Positions 45,301 to 60,300 of a DNA stretch of 64,000 nt are shown piece after piece. Numbering within the stretch: position 1 is the stretch's first letter; every line of letters starts with the position of its first letter. The stretch comes from Branchiostoma floridae. Its lineage: Eukaryota > Chordata > Leptocardii > Amphioxiformes > Branchiostomatidae. Under the pieces are notes generated by a model. That model saw nothing but the letters and a program-made list of their open reading frames with translations. It was not told the origin of the DNA and did not search any database. The translations under genes were made by a program, and so were the position numbers. The stretch covers positions 17,060,495 through 17,124,494 of the forward strand of contig NC_049984.1 of NCBI RefSeq assembly GCF_000003815.2, in the 5' to 3' direction.

Positions 45301-48300
45301 TCAAACAGTCGTTTGAACAGGCGTTGCAACACCCGAAAGTCCTGCATCCGAAGGCCTGTTGTCATCGTTCGAGCGCTCTAGAACCCATTCCTTAATACAC
45401 TCATCAACTGAAGTGACCACCAAAAGGTTTGAATACAGTATACAGTTCCCCAGATGGGTAGCAGAAGAAAACATAGGAGTGAACTACTACCCAAATTTAT
45501 GCTTGTAATACATGATCATATCTCTCCACAGAGAAGCCAGCAGGCTGCCCATGATGTGGAGAGAGCCATGGCCCAGTTTGAGAAGACTGGCAAGGTGCCT
45601 GCTAACGTCATAGAAGCCAGGTGAGCAACATGTCCTTTTCTACTCCAGAACTTCCAAACGTTAAATTTGTATATTATGTATATGTCAAAGTAGGTTAGAC
45701 ATCCAGGTAATAAGATATGCCTAAAAGCAGTTACTCAAACAAATCCAAAACCATATCCAGTTGCTTGAGTAACTGCTTTTTGGCATATATTCTGTATAAC
45801 CAAGGAGCTTTCATCCACTGATGTATGCTCCCAAGTTTCATCTTACCATGAATGTTGATCTTCTTGGTACAACAAAGTTCTCCACTCTCAACCACACACA
45901 GTATTTACTAATAGATGATCCAATGTTTCGTTGACCATCTGTCACCTTCCTCAGGGCGATGATGACTTGTCTATTTCGTGTAAACGCTGTATGTGGTTGT
46001 GAATAAATGAATTTGTTATACTACCAAGCTTATGACATCATTCACAAACTTTATATAGTTTGTAAAACGATTAGTCCTGTTGTCTTCTGTGTATTTGAAC
46101 TCTAAGTAACCACATATTGGCAATAATACTTATTGATGTGTTGCATTGCCCAACTGATGAGGTTTTTCTAGCATCCAACAATTAGCTGAGGAAACTTTAA
46201 GTAGTACTAAGGCAATTTGTTAGGAGCTCCCTTTTCTTGCCAGAATTGGCCTTGTAGTTTCTTGACTTTGATTTTCCTTACTAGCTCGCTTTTTACATCC
46301 ATTACAGCATTTTCCGGAGGCCTTACTACATAGGGAGGTTCCTACCAGCACTGTTGGCCCCAAGAACGGTACGTCTGTGTAAATCATGTTGAGATGTCTT
46401 AAAGTTTATTATTGTGTAGTTTTGTTCATGCCTGTGGTAGGCTGTTTATGTGTGTTGTCAAGAAATGTTTGTTTGATCCATGTGATGTTTTGGGAAAAAC
46501 ACATTATACTATTTTTACAGCTTCCAGATGTACCAGATGCAAGAATGCAGTTCATTGATGCCCTCAAAAGGCAAGTAGTGTGCGATAGTGTGCAATTGCT
46601 TTTGCGTTGAAACTACATGTAATATCAAAACCAACTGTTATCTGTTTAAAACTAGAAATTTGGTGTTAAAGAATTCTACTGTAGATTTTACATGTTTATC
46701 TATAATGTTGCATATTTTACATGCTTGGTTATATGTGTTTATATATTTTACATGTCAGTTCTATGTATTGTGCGACCACAGAGCAGAGAAGATTCCAGGC
46801 AACATGTACACAGCCTACACTGAGGGGTGCAGGAGGGAGGCAGCACAGCTTCTGGAAGGTCTGTAGTGTAAGAATTGTCTTGAGAGAAATAGCAGTTTTC
46901 CACCGGCATATTTGTAGTTTGAGACAGCAAACAGCTCGACCTTTCATATGACTCCTAGGAAATGACACCAGTAATCAAGTTTTACTTAACTTCGCAAAAA
47001 GCAGTTGCAGTAAGCAAAAACTGTCTATGATTCTGGGAATGGTGAGGCATTTCAGGTAGCATCCACCACCTTTTATAGGTGACACTGAACAGATATTTTG
47101 AAGAGCTGGTTTTAAACCCTAACTATAACATGATATGCAAATGAGGTGAAGACAAATTTTAGATAGTCTAATAGGAGACAAATATAAGACAAAGTCAAGA
47201 CAAAATTGATGCAAAAGAATCAATCAGCTCCAGACCTGTTGTTTTAGTACAGGAGCTAATGTTGTGTCATGAGGTACTAGGTGTGTCCGGTTCCTAGTGC
47301 CAGAAAGTTTGATATGTAGTCCTCCTTTCCTGTTGAGGGTGGGATTGATTTTCGCATATGTTGCCTGTCTAACTCTCTGTTTGCTCAACTTCTTTTTCCT
47401 GTTCAGGAGTTTTTGAAGGAGATGAACAAGAGGAGCTGTTTGAGCCTGTAGACCAGCTCAGACACAGTCTGGAGAAGTTTCCTGCAGCAGTCATTACCTC
47501 CATACAGACTGCCTCAGCTGCAACAGCCACCAATGGTTAGCTACTGTTCACTGGCTTATTTCAATAGTCACAACACATTCGTATGATCATTTTGTTTCAC
47601 TGGTTATTTCGATAGTCACAGCACAACCATATAATGATTTTGTATCATATTTGTGTACTACTGTTAGTCTCAAAACTGTCCTGTAGAAACTGTAGAAATT
47701 GTTTCAACCGTGGGTTTCAACACAACAAAAACCTCATTTTCCCTCTTATTACAAAAAACTTCCCAAAAGTAAATTAATTTAACAAGCGTTTTGTCTCTTT
47801 AATGATTCGTTTTATCAAAATATCTCACAGTTCTGTCATCAAAAAATATTACATATATATAAAATACTAGTTGTGTGTTCCTACCATTCTCTTTGTAATC
47901 TTCAGGAATTTAGCTCAAGGACTTAATGATATCTAATATGAAATGACCTTCTCTGTCTTTACCAACAGATTTCACTCCTCTCCTGTCTGTCGTCTCTCAG
48001 AGACTGACCTTGGTGTTAGAAACACTTCCAGGTCAGAGTTCACCCTCTGAAGTGTTGGAGTTGGACATCTCTCATCCACAGCTGGACAGTTACCTCCTAC
48101 AGGTGTGTTCAAACCCTTGTAGTGCCTAGTGGCACATAAGGCAGCAGGTTTCTTTGAATGATGTTTTAGTAGGAGGTTATGTTGTTACAGGGAGGGGTCG
48201 GTAGCCCTTACCCTTTAATGGGACGCCCATTTTACATTCCTTAAGAAATTTAGAAATTTAGAAATTAGAAATTTACAAATTAGAAATTTAGAAATTAAGA

Positions 48301-51300
48301 ATTAATTAAGAGTTATCCCTGTAATTATATGAAACTATCTGTGTTAGTCATTCAAAAAATTGTTTGTTGTCATGTTTACAACACATCGTCCAAACACTTA
48401 AAATGAAACCTCTTGAAGTTATTCAGTTTTACTTACTGATTACTTTCAGCAATTTTCTATATTGGCCATATATGCATACACTCATATGTAAGTCAGACCA
48501 AAGTATGTAATTAGCTTGACTAATTTTCTCCCTGTAGGTAGTGGATCTCCTGTTGAACACCTTCTGCAAGACAGTTGCAGCATTCTCTGCTACCATTTCA
48601 GAGAAACCAGATATTGCAGCAAGCAGGTGACCTATTTCAGATGTACATGTTTATACATTCTTTATAAGACAATTACATTTGTGTCAAAGATTACTTAAAA
48701 ATTGCTGTCACACTGTTAGAAGCCTATTGTGATGGAACACCATTCTTATTCAATTTATGACACAATACCTAATATGCTTTCCTCATAAGTCCAGTCATGC
48801 TAATACTCATAAATTTTCAGACCTGTCAGAGACATACAGAAATGACAGATGTAGTGTAATAGCATCTCTATTTTCAGCGCCTCGGACTGGGCTGCCCAGT
48901 TTGTCTCCATGCTGAGTCAACACCCCACACTTCTCACGGCACTGCACGTGCGCCTCTGGCACCTTATCAGTAAACAGGTAGGGCAAGGTCTCACCTGCAT
49001 CCATCATCATCACATCTGAAAGTTACTATAAATCTTAAAAATGTTTGCTGACCAGGCATGCATCTGTGCGACTTTTGTACGCGCTGAGACCTCTCCGACT
49101 GTAATTTTGCCGCAGTGCTTGTAGCACTAGCTGCGTGGCGACTCAAGTCACTTAGAAATTTTGACCCCCATCTTAAAATCCTTCCTGAAAGCCTGTTGCA
49201 GAGGGCTTATTTTTGCAGGTATTTGGCACTGCATATGAATTTCCAATGTATTTCTCCTGGACTACAAAATTGTTTTCAACTAACAACTTCAAACATCTGC
49301 GAAAATCCCCTGTTACCAAAAATTAAGTCCCTGAGTTCAGTTTGGTACTTAATTGTGATTATCTTTTTTTTAAAACTATCACATGTTTCAGCTCTGGACA
49401 TTTTACTAGATAGCTGCCTATGTGAAAATTCAAGCGTCTCAGACGGCGAAACGCCGTTTGCGACAACCGTCCAAGGCGTCTTAAATTATTGGGACGCTTT
49501 GGACGGTTACGGCGGCGGACGGCATGGGACGGGCTTTTGAACGTCCGACGAAACGTCCAAGACGGTCCGAACGGCATAACAAACGCTTGGACGCGTCTAG
49601 ATTGGCACTTTAGACGCGTCCGGTCGGACGTTCGGGACGTCCGAGACGGCGTCTGAAAGCGGGCAGCCGGACGCTCCCGCGCTCCGTCGGGCGGGCCCCC
49701 CGCTGGGAACAGACGTCTCTGCGGACGGACCAGACGCCGATTGCGACGGACGTAAATGACGTAATCCAGGCTGCTGGGACGGATCGGACGCCGATTGCGA
49801 CGGGCATAAACGGCGTAATCCAGGCCGCTGGTACGGGCGGTAGCCTCCACCACGCCTTCCCACGGGGGGTACAGATCGTAAAATTCGACAGAAAATGGAA
49901 TGAAAGGCCAAGAGGCAGTCATCGCTATATTATTAAAGGTTAATATCTGGGCCAAACTCCTAGCAAAATATTTTTTCTTCAAGACACAGTTTTAGTTAGT
50001 CAGGCAGTACGGTAGAAACTCATAACGGGCCGGTGCATTTAATTTGGAACGTGCGTAGACGGCTGCCCGGACGCCGTTTCTGACGCCGTCCGGTCACGGC
50101 TATAATTTTATGGCCTGTTGGGACAAGCGTTGCCACATACCAAACAAACAAATATTCAGCCAGGCAGTGGAAGACCACCCACGACCGGGCCGTCAGGTTT
50201 AGTTAAAATCAAACGCAACGTGAACAAATTTCTTCGTAAATTCAGACATACTTCGCGGCGTTTGATAAACTTTGCTACATGTATGAAATTCAATCCGACC
50301 TTCAATCGTGTCCGCGGCTCTTTGTGCCGCCGTGCCGCCCGCACTGTCACACGTTACATCATAATGGACGAGTCCACATATTATCAAGGGTGAATACAGG
50401 ACGTTTTATAATTCTCTATCGTACATTTTAATCACAATAGTCTTAATTAAAGACTGGATACATTGTAAATGTGTAATACATTTTCTACAAAGCTCATATG
50501 TCATTTTTATTTCGCGGTAGCGAAACAAATTCGTCCGTTTCATAAGTTCCCAACCCCTAGTAGTTGGGAGGGCCGATTTCATTGACGGCAAAATCGGTAG
50601 GTGCTATCTCATTATCTGTTGTCTAAATCTACATTTTAACAGCATTATCATTCTTAATCGAAACCACAGATATTTTTTACAAGTATTTTACGACGTGTTC
50701 ATAAGTCTTTTTATTTTGTGGCCTCAAAGTAAGATCCTAAATTTTATCATTCCTTTGCGTATGTGGGGAGGGCACCGAAACTTTGCAACCGTCGTCGGCA
50801 AACTTTGCAACAACATGTTGTACAAAAATAAGAATAAAATGAGTATTCACTTACCGGCGCCAGCAAAGTATCGACAGTCAGCTAACGGAAGGACGCTGCT
50901 TCTTTTGACGGCATCTGTGATTTCTCCTGTCCGTTACGTTTCACAGTTGCTTCAGGTAAGTAGTATGATTCATCCCCCTTGTCGGCGCACGACAAATAAT
51001 TTTTGTACATTCTTTTTTAGTATAAATAACGAATAAAGTCATCGCCGTAAACCCAACCTCAGCACAATGTCGTAGAAACATCAACTGCTACTTCTAGACG
51101 TGATGTCCTTGGTCTAAAAGTAAGCAAAATTTTAACAAACAGACATAAAATCCACAGAAATAGTCACCTTATGAACATATGTCCTGCAACCGCCGGATTG
51201 TTCAACGGTCTGAAATTCGAATTCACCCGCTGAAATTGGCGCATGTGCAGAAGTTAAAACGTCATGTTTCCCGTGGGGATAAGGACAGACGCAAGCCGTC

Positions 51301-54300
51301 TGAGGGCGTCGGGTTCCTAAGTATTTTATAGCCCCATCAGTGGCCGTCTCAGACGTCTTTCAGCCGTCTGGGCGTCCAACAAAAAAACTGACAGAACGGC
51401 CCGGACGCTCACGATGTGTTCGCGGCCGTTTCTGACGGCAATGGACGCGTCCAGAGAGTTTGAAACGCGCTCAGACGCCTTTGGACGCTTGTAGACGCCG
51501 TCTTAGCAGTTTCGGACGCTTGAATTTTCACAGAGGTGGAGCTTTCGCCTACATATTGTGAACTTGGCTTTCAACACTAGGATGTCATAAGTAATTCTCG
51601 TACCCATTGAACAGGGGCCACATCTCGATCTACACCATGTGCATGGCCTGGCTGCCTTCCTACTCCATCTGGGATCCCTGCAGACTTTGTTCCCTAAAGT
51701 CCAGGTAAGCAAATTCATATAGTGTCAATACCATTGTACTCTAAAAATCATGAACATTCATAGCCATAGCCATAACACAATTATCAATGCTGGATTTCCC
51801 AGGTGCCAGGTAGTAGCAGCCCATATGTGGTGGCCCTCACAAACACATTGTGCTGCAGTACCAGGGTGGACATGATCTACTGTCTCAAGTAAGTAAACAA
51901 GCTCCTTGACCATTATATAAAAGACAAATGATATTACAATTGTCATGGCTGTAATAGAATACAATTTGATATGTCAATAAAAATTAGACATCCAGATAAT
52001 AAGATACAATAAAGATGCAAGATAATAATTGATTGGAAAGTCTATCCAACATCCATCCAGTTACATGAGTAATTGTTATCTTGCATACAATACATATCTA
52101 TGTTTACAATGACAGCTGGTTCAAATAAGGAATTAGTTTCACAATGTTTTCCATAGATTGTAGTGAAACAATAGTTGATTTTGTATAATATGTGACCAAA
52201 CATTTCTATCATTGCACTGACCATTGTAGCTTCCATGTAAGTCAGGTATATCAAAATAAGCTCATATGATGTGCTGGCTGGTATTTTGCAAAAGACTACG
52301 CTTCCTATAGTATGGTGTAGCAGATGAAAAGCATATAGTTTTTAATAATTCAATTTATCCAGCTCCTAGATCCTGTTTTATGCTTGTCTATCAGGTTTTG
52401 TACAGCATTTCTGGAGCATGCAGCACAAACAGACAACAGTTTTACATCATCACACAGTACAGAGGAGAGGAGAACCTTCATTCCTCATTCTATAGTGCAC
52501 AAGGTAAGGAATATAACAACAAGTTTATGACAAGTTTGAAGTTCCAACAGCCCTGTGATATGTTTAGAATTTCTCCTACGTCTTGTGTAATTATAGTTAA
52601 TTTAATGATAAGGCAAATTTAAGGACTGTGTACTGTGCACTGGTACTGTACCGTGAAAATCGATTTGGTACAAATCCAAAGTACCGGTTCTATACCAATA
52701 TGAATTAACACCAATTATGTGCTTATTTTGTGGCTGAAAATGCGTACACCCTACCACAAAGACAAAAATGCCTCCCTGAAACTTGAAATCAGAGCCATGT
52801 TTGAAGATTTCATCTCCTAACCTCATTTCATCTCCTAATGACTGAGGAAGTTTTGTTTAGGTACAGTTACAGGTCTAGATCTGTACCTGTACCAGTACCC
52901 GTACCTGATAACTTACATTTCAGCATGCAGCCCTAGTTTTGATTAAGATTTAATGTCCATTGATAATTCTTGTCGCTCTGTGGTTGATGTAACTAACATA
53001 TGCAAAATGTGAAACACAGACAAGCAGAGAATATTCACTTGTTTTCCTCTATAGTTTCTGTACCTGGTCCCCAGACTACTCGGCGGTGATGTTGGCATAC
53101 CTGGGAGTAGACCAGGGTGTGGTGTTGCCATGGACACGCAATGTTTTTTTAGAAGATCCAGGGATGAAGTGAAAGGTACAAACTGTGTCGTCTCATTCTG
53201 GTTGTTCTGGTTTCCATTTTGAACCAAGTTTTTTTTTAAGTACATTTTATGTAAAAGGCTCCTAAGGATGAATCAATAGTAGCTGCTTGTGTCTTTTTTC
53301 ATTAATTGACTGAAATGTAATCAGTAATTATCTCCTGCGTATTGCATACTTTTATGCAGATATAGCAAATTGATTAAACCAGAATCTTTCATTGTACGGT
53401 CTGATTTTGCTACAGCTGAAGACCAGCAGGTAATGCTGGCGGCAGCACAAATCTACCACTCTGGTTTCTTCAAACAAATCCTTGGTACTGAAGCACAGAA
53501 GGTAAGGCACCAAGGCTTGTTAATGTACATTGTGTATATAGCAGACATAGTGATTTTAAATCTTGGCTTGCTAAACAGTCTTTGAGACAATCTTTGTTAT
53601 AGCCAATCAGCACCAAGGACACTACTCATAAGATTTGTTTGCTGCAAGCCAATCAGCAACAAGAACAATACTAATGAAAATCAGGTTTGTTAACAGCAAA
53701 CCAATCAGCACCAAGGACACTACTCATAAGATTTGTTTGCTGCAAGCCAATCAGCAACAAGGACAGTACTCATGAAAATAAGGTTTGTTAACAGCAAACC
53801 AATCAGCACCAAGGACACTACTCATAGAAATACGGTTCATTAACAGCAAGCCAATCAGCACCAAGGACACTACTCATAGAAATATGGTTCATTAACAGCA
53901 AGCCAATCAGCACCAAGGACACTACTCATAGAAATACTGTTCATTAACAGCAAGCCAATCAGCACCAAGGACACTACTCATAGAAATACTGTTCATTAAC
54001 TGCAAGCCAATCAGCACCAAGGACACTACTCATAGAAATATGGTTTATTAACTGAAAGCCAATCAGCACAAAGGACACTGCCCATATACAGAGAAATCAG
54101 CATATGTCAGCCAATCTGCACCAAGACAATTTCAAATCATGTCCATCCTGGTAGTAAGCTAAACAATTACAATTTCTTATGTTTTATTTCAGTTTTCCCT
54201 AAGAGACTGGATGAGGTTAGAACCACAGGTAAACCCCCTGCAGGACTTCTTGTGTCAAATGGCAAGGTGTGATTCTCATTTTTTAAAGTCACAATGAAAA

Positions 54301-57300
54301 TAGATTGCACATTTGTTTTATTTTCATTTTCTATTTGGTTAATTCCCTAGTTCCAAAAGAATAGTATTAGATATTTCTGGTGTTGCTAACTTACACACAG
54401 TGGGGCATGCTCCTACCCCTCCTAGTCTTATTGAAGTGCTGTTTTTTTATTAGCTTAAGGTGTGGCAATTTTCAAATACCCTTAATCTTCTCGTAAAGAC
54501 TGCTAGTCCATGATGTGAGCTCTTGACTATACAGAAGTGGCCAAGGCAGCTGCCTTTTGCAAGTTATTGCCTTTGATGTCGTGCATCAGTTTCCAGTGAT
54601 GGTATGAGAACAGTTTTATTTGTTACAGACATGAATACCACCATTGGGTACTCCATTACTTCCTGCCCCTGTCAGTAGATGAGGGTGGGTATGGAGGATC
54701 CTACACACAGGCAGCTCAGGACATGGTTCACTCATTGTTAGATAACATCAACAGGTACTCTAGCCATGCTGTATTTTTTTTTTGCTTTAAAGTTGTGCAT
54801 TGTTCCCAACATTTGGTTGATTTTCGAAAAATGATGCTAAGGAAATAAGACTATGATGCATTTTGTTATGTGTAAGAGAGTGTGAAGCCTATTTGAAATT
54901 GCAAATCTATAAACATTTACTTGTACTTGTAATTTTATAAAACTTTGTTTTGCCATTTAGATCACAAATGTTGGACACAGGAGAGGATCATGTTCATACC
55001 AGACAGTTGTGCCAACATTGTGAGAAATCAGTGCAATCAGTTGGCTGCTTCTCTGAGCTAACATGCCTTTTACAGGTAAGTTTTGCATACCAACTATCTG
55101 TTGTGTGAACTGAACCTGAAACTTTCGTGGCTTGAATGTATCTTAAGTAAGAACTGGCTGGTGTTTTTCGCAAAGACGGAAAATGTATAATCTTGTATAG
55201 AACCTAACAGGCATGGATTCTTTGAAAAGGTTATAGTAAAAAGAAAAGGAAAGTTAGTTGTAAATGATAACTTGGAATTCCAAAAGGTGACGTCTAAGTC
55301 CTATTTAAACATTTTTCTTAGGATTGTTTCAAGCATAAAATACGTCAGATTAATGTAGCCTTTCACAAACCTTTTTAAGCCAAATGGTAAAAAGTATCAC
55401 TATCTGAACTAGGGCTGGGTACCGGTACAGAAAATTCAGGTCCAGGTCCGGTTCAGGTCCAGAGGATCAGGTCCAGGTCCGGACCTGAACCTGGACCTGA
55501 TTCAGTATGACTCATACCAATGGTGCATTTCACTACAAAGAAATCTGTTTGGTGAAGTATTAGACTTACAATGGCGTTTTAAAATCCTACAACGCTAACT
55601 GCACCTGTACGACTGACTGTAAACCTTGGTAGAAATTACTATAAACTCTACTCTACTTCACTCTTGTCATTTTCTTCCAACTGCAAGCGCCAAAACGTGT
55701 GAATGCCTGATCAAATAATATGTTAATTTTCTAATCGGTCCAACATCCGGTCCACCTAACTTTTTCAGGTCCGGTTTTTCTGGACCGGTCCAATAAGAAA
55801 AACCGGTTTTGTACCGGTACGCTGTACCGATACCCAGCCCTAATCTGAACCGCTTCAATCCATGACCACTTTACATATTTTGCTTCATCAGGAGTTGCTA
55901 CCACTTGTATCATTGGATCAGACTTCTAGCCAATCAGTAAGCAGAACCAAGTCACATGACAGTTTGCTGCTGGGAGCTCTGAGTGACAGGATGGACCAAT
56001 CAGGACAGGAGAGTGGTGACATGGACAGACTCACATTGGAGGAACAGGAAACCTGTACTTTCATAAGGTGTGTTTAACTTTGACTGTAGTTAACAGCAAC
56101 CCTTGTAATTCTGCTAGGTACCCTAAGATTGTGTTATTGAGGTCTTCATAAGAATGTCTTGAACACCTGGATATATGAACTGTGCCTACCTTAGAGATTA
56201 CTGATGTGCATTTATTTTAGGTTGTTGTTCACCTTGCAGTGACTTGTGGCACATACATGTAGGTCCTTGCTGTTTCTGTGATGGAGTATATTTTCACAAG
56301 GAGGGGTTGCTAGCCCTTCTCCTTTTGTGTATTTAAGATACCTTGTCAAACACAGGACTCCCATTTTAAGTCCCTTCCAAAAAGAAGTGCAGCTCCAACC
56401 ATGATTTGAACCTGGCGTTTTGATCATAAGAAGAGATACCAGGATTTCAAGCAGGGTCACCCAGTTACCAATGTCAAAACCAGGAGCTCAACTGTAAGGC
56501 TGCTACCAGTTCAGCTACGGGGATATCCTTATTCAATTTAGCATATCTACAGTTTTTACACTGTGCTGTTGTTCCAGACTGTGCATGAGTTTACCAGCCG
56601 AGTATCTGTACGGAGTCAGTCCTCAGGAAAGATTCAGTACTGAAGCACTGTCTGCTGTAGCTGGGTTCATCAACACATTGTTGGTGAGTTGTATCTACCT
56701 CTTCAAATCTACGATGTGCACTGTGTGTGTAATGTACACACTAAATAAATAAATAAATGAGCACTACTGTTATACTGTTATGCAGATACACTATATTGAC
56801 AGACACTACCATATTTTACAAAGCTTACTTTCCCCATTTGCTACTAGCCAAATGATGGCAAATTTGAAATAGATTTCTTCCTACATTTACTGGAAACATG
56901 CACAATTGCATAACACTGAACAGCATTTTGAGGTTGTTTGCTCAAAATCATCAACCATTTTTCTATGCTTTTTCATTTTATAGAGGAATCACGTGGGACA
57001 GTCCTCTTGTCTTCCCTTTGATGTGACGTTCTATCTAACAAGGGTGAGTGGACAGGTTTCTGACATTTTTCTTGTGCTAAACATTTACAATGGAGGAACT
57101 GTTACTTGTAATCATTTGTAATGTTTCCAATATCATATTTTCCTGTACATTGCTCAAAATATCACAAACATATGCATTTAATGGAAAACTGAAGCTATGC
57201 AGCTGTTTATAATGTATACCTGCATGAAACCTGAATTGATAACCAGGTACTGGGTATATGTTGTTTGTGGATTTTTGTTTAATTCATAACATTATCAACT

Positions 57301-60300
57301 GTTCAATCTCAACAGTTATCAATGTCATTCATAATCATAATTTCTAAAATCTCACTTAACAAAAGAGTGGCACAGGTACACATGTATGATTTGTCAAGAG
57401 CATGTGATTTTTAATTTTGTATCATTATATCATTTCTCTTATGTCCTTCCAGGGTGCCCTGAGAGTTGTAACTTCACATTCAGCGAGTACAGCATCTAGC
57501 AATGGTGAACAGTGGCTGGAACAACTACTGACATCAAGCCCATTACTGACAGCCTCTCTACTGGTAAGTACTGACACACCAGTATCTTTGACAGTAACTT
57601 TGACTTCAAGTTACATTACTCAAGAATAAAGTCATCTATGGTGATCTTTTGAAGAAAATGTTTGGAAATCAGTCGTCCAACCTCTGCAAGACAGGGAAGA
57701 ACGGACGCTAAACCGGATAGTGAGTGAGTGAGTGAGTCTAAATTTTTTAGAAAAATTGTCCAAGAAAGTCTTTGCTTCACTGTTTTCTTACAAATTTCGT
57801 CTGGCCAATTGTCCACTTCCAGGCTTGGTGGAGCAGGCTGAAGCCACTTGTGTCTCACCAGTGCTGTGGATTTGGGGAGGGACAACTTCCTACACCCCTG
57901 GGGAAGATCGATGCCCTTACACAGTGGGCTACAAGGTAGCATCTTTATTTTGTTTAGATATGTATGTTAATATATTCATATACAGTACATAAGAATCAGG
58001 AACTATTCACATGTATCAAATCCATGTATCTCAACTTGGAGAAGACTTTGCAAGCTTGAAAATATCAGTATAGTAAAGGTTGTTAAGAAAATAAAGAACT
58101 AACATTCCCCATTACATTTTCTGTATTGCAGTATACTTTATGACGAAACCAGTGCTGGAGTTCCTACTTGTGCAGATATTGCTAGAGGTGACATATGGCC
58201 TGTGGCTGCAGCACTTTTCCATGGACTCACTACAAAATACAGGTACTAAACAGATACCCAGTATCAGAATTCCAATTGTTCTGTTATTGTCTTGTGGTGT
58301 TACATTTTAAACAAGGTTGGGATTTATACATAACAATTTATACAAGGTTTAGGTAGGGTTAGGATTTATACATTGGAATTCATGATAGCCAATTCCTGTG
58401 TGTTTCCCTCACTTGGGTTTTGCATTTAGGGTCAGACAAAAAGACCAGAAAAACTGGTGTTTAAGAATAAAATGGATGAGTGACTGGTTCTGTTTTGCCT
58501 AAGCAGGTCTCATACTGTGGTGCTGTCCAGCACTGCCAGAGTGATGAAGGCCATACAGGAACTCGAAGGACCAATGGGTGAAAAGGTATATACTATTTTA
58601 AAACACTCAAATAAATTCAATGAACAGTTGAGATATTCTAAATTCCACTGGTCATGACAGAGAAGACAGAGGCCCTATGTACAGTATTCACACTCAGGTT
58701 TATTGTCTTTGGGAAATTCCCTGATCTCTTTTTGACGAGTACAATGAACAGTAAACCATGATAGCTTTAAGCCCTGACCTAAGTACTGAAACCCTTTCCA
58801 GTAGCATGCCTATCTGGTTCAGCACAGCTGGGATTCATGACTTCTTGGTCCAGAGGGAGCATCAAGAACCACTGTGACATTCTCCCCACATGCTACACTG
58901 ATGAAAGAACACACACAACCCTGCAATGTTTGTTTGTTTTTCATGATGAAGATTCAATGGCTAACAACTTTGCAATTTTGAAAATGTGCCCTCCAGGTTG
59001 CATCCTGCCTGCTGTTGATGATCATGTTACACCTGTCGATAGTGGACTTCACCTGTCAGGTTTGTGAAATCACTTAAAAGTCTAGGTGAATCTTAAATTG
59101 GTCAATTCTTCATGATTGGCAGTTTATAGTGGTCGTTAGTAGGAAGAAATGTTTTGAAATGTACATGTAATAGTAAGTGTAAGGGTTGTGTCGAGATGAA
59201 GTTTGTAGTATAAGAGCTTCTTTTTTTACCATTTACCAGGAATCTAAGCCAGCCAGCAGTCCATGGGTGAAACTAGCTCAGTCCCTGCTGAACACCTACC
59301 CAGAGACCCTGAGTATCTTCACAGGTAAGAAATCTGTCATTCATTGTAAATTTCAGTCCCCAGTAAATCGGTACTCTTCTCATTGGTCAACTCGCAAGAG
59401 CATTACAATATACCTTATCAACTCCTTATAGGTAAAAAATAACTCTTTTCCTGTAACAGTTTATGATTGGATATTTTCAGATTTTGTAATCATCAATCTG
59501 CTATTAAGTTGTTAAGTGAATCTGTACTTTTCTCAATGGTCATCGCACAATAGCATAGAATACAATATACATCATCAGTTCCTTCTTTTTTATTCCCAGT
59601 AGAAGACATTGAGAACCCTTCTGCACAGACCAGACTGTGTCCAGACAGGCTGTACCAGCTGGTGCCAGTCATGTTCTTCAGGTACATGACTTTTCTTGTG
59701 TCTATACCCTATATTGTATCTATAAAAAGGTATTATGTTTTGTGAGACAAGACATGGCAGTCAGGCTCAACCATAGTGTCTAGTTTGCTCGTGCTATCTT
59801 TATTCACCCCACTACTTGGTTTCCTTTATATATTGTCAGAGGTCGTTTTATTTTTTGGGATTTCATTGCATTCTCTATTTTGTATCTGTTCACTTCTGCC
59901 TAGCCTCTTTCAGAACATTACCTACATTTTGTATACAAGTGGCCACCTCTACATATTAGGACCATCCTGACCAATGAGAACATTTTTGGTGGTTTATACC
60001 ATTGTCAAAAACATAAAGAATCCATCCTTTCTATAAAGACCATCTGTAGTCCAGATTCTATTAGCCCCCCGAGTCTTCTTGCACATGTTTGACTGTATTC
60101 TAAAGGCTCATTGAACATCCTGTACGACTTACATGTATGAGCCACGAGTGCCTGCATCTCTCCCTGATAAACATTTATTTTGTATATACCCCCCTACCCA
60201 GGACCCTTGTTGCCTGTCCTGTGGACATCCTGCAGAACCCCAAGTTTCTCCCCACTGCCCTGTCCATGCATGTCAAGGTCATTGGACTTTACCAATCGGT

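Noticed and set aside
49359-49982. A 207-codon Arg/Pro-rich minus-strand frame
   Set aside because: It lies within the CGTC word array of a transposon end; the repeats explain both openness and composition.
55667-55913. Minus-strand frames of 60-63 codons
   Set aside because: They fall mostly inside the hAT-like MITE and have no acceptable splice context.
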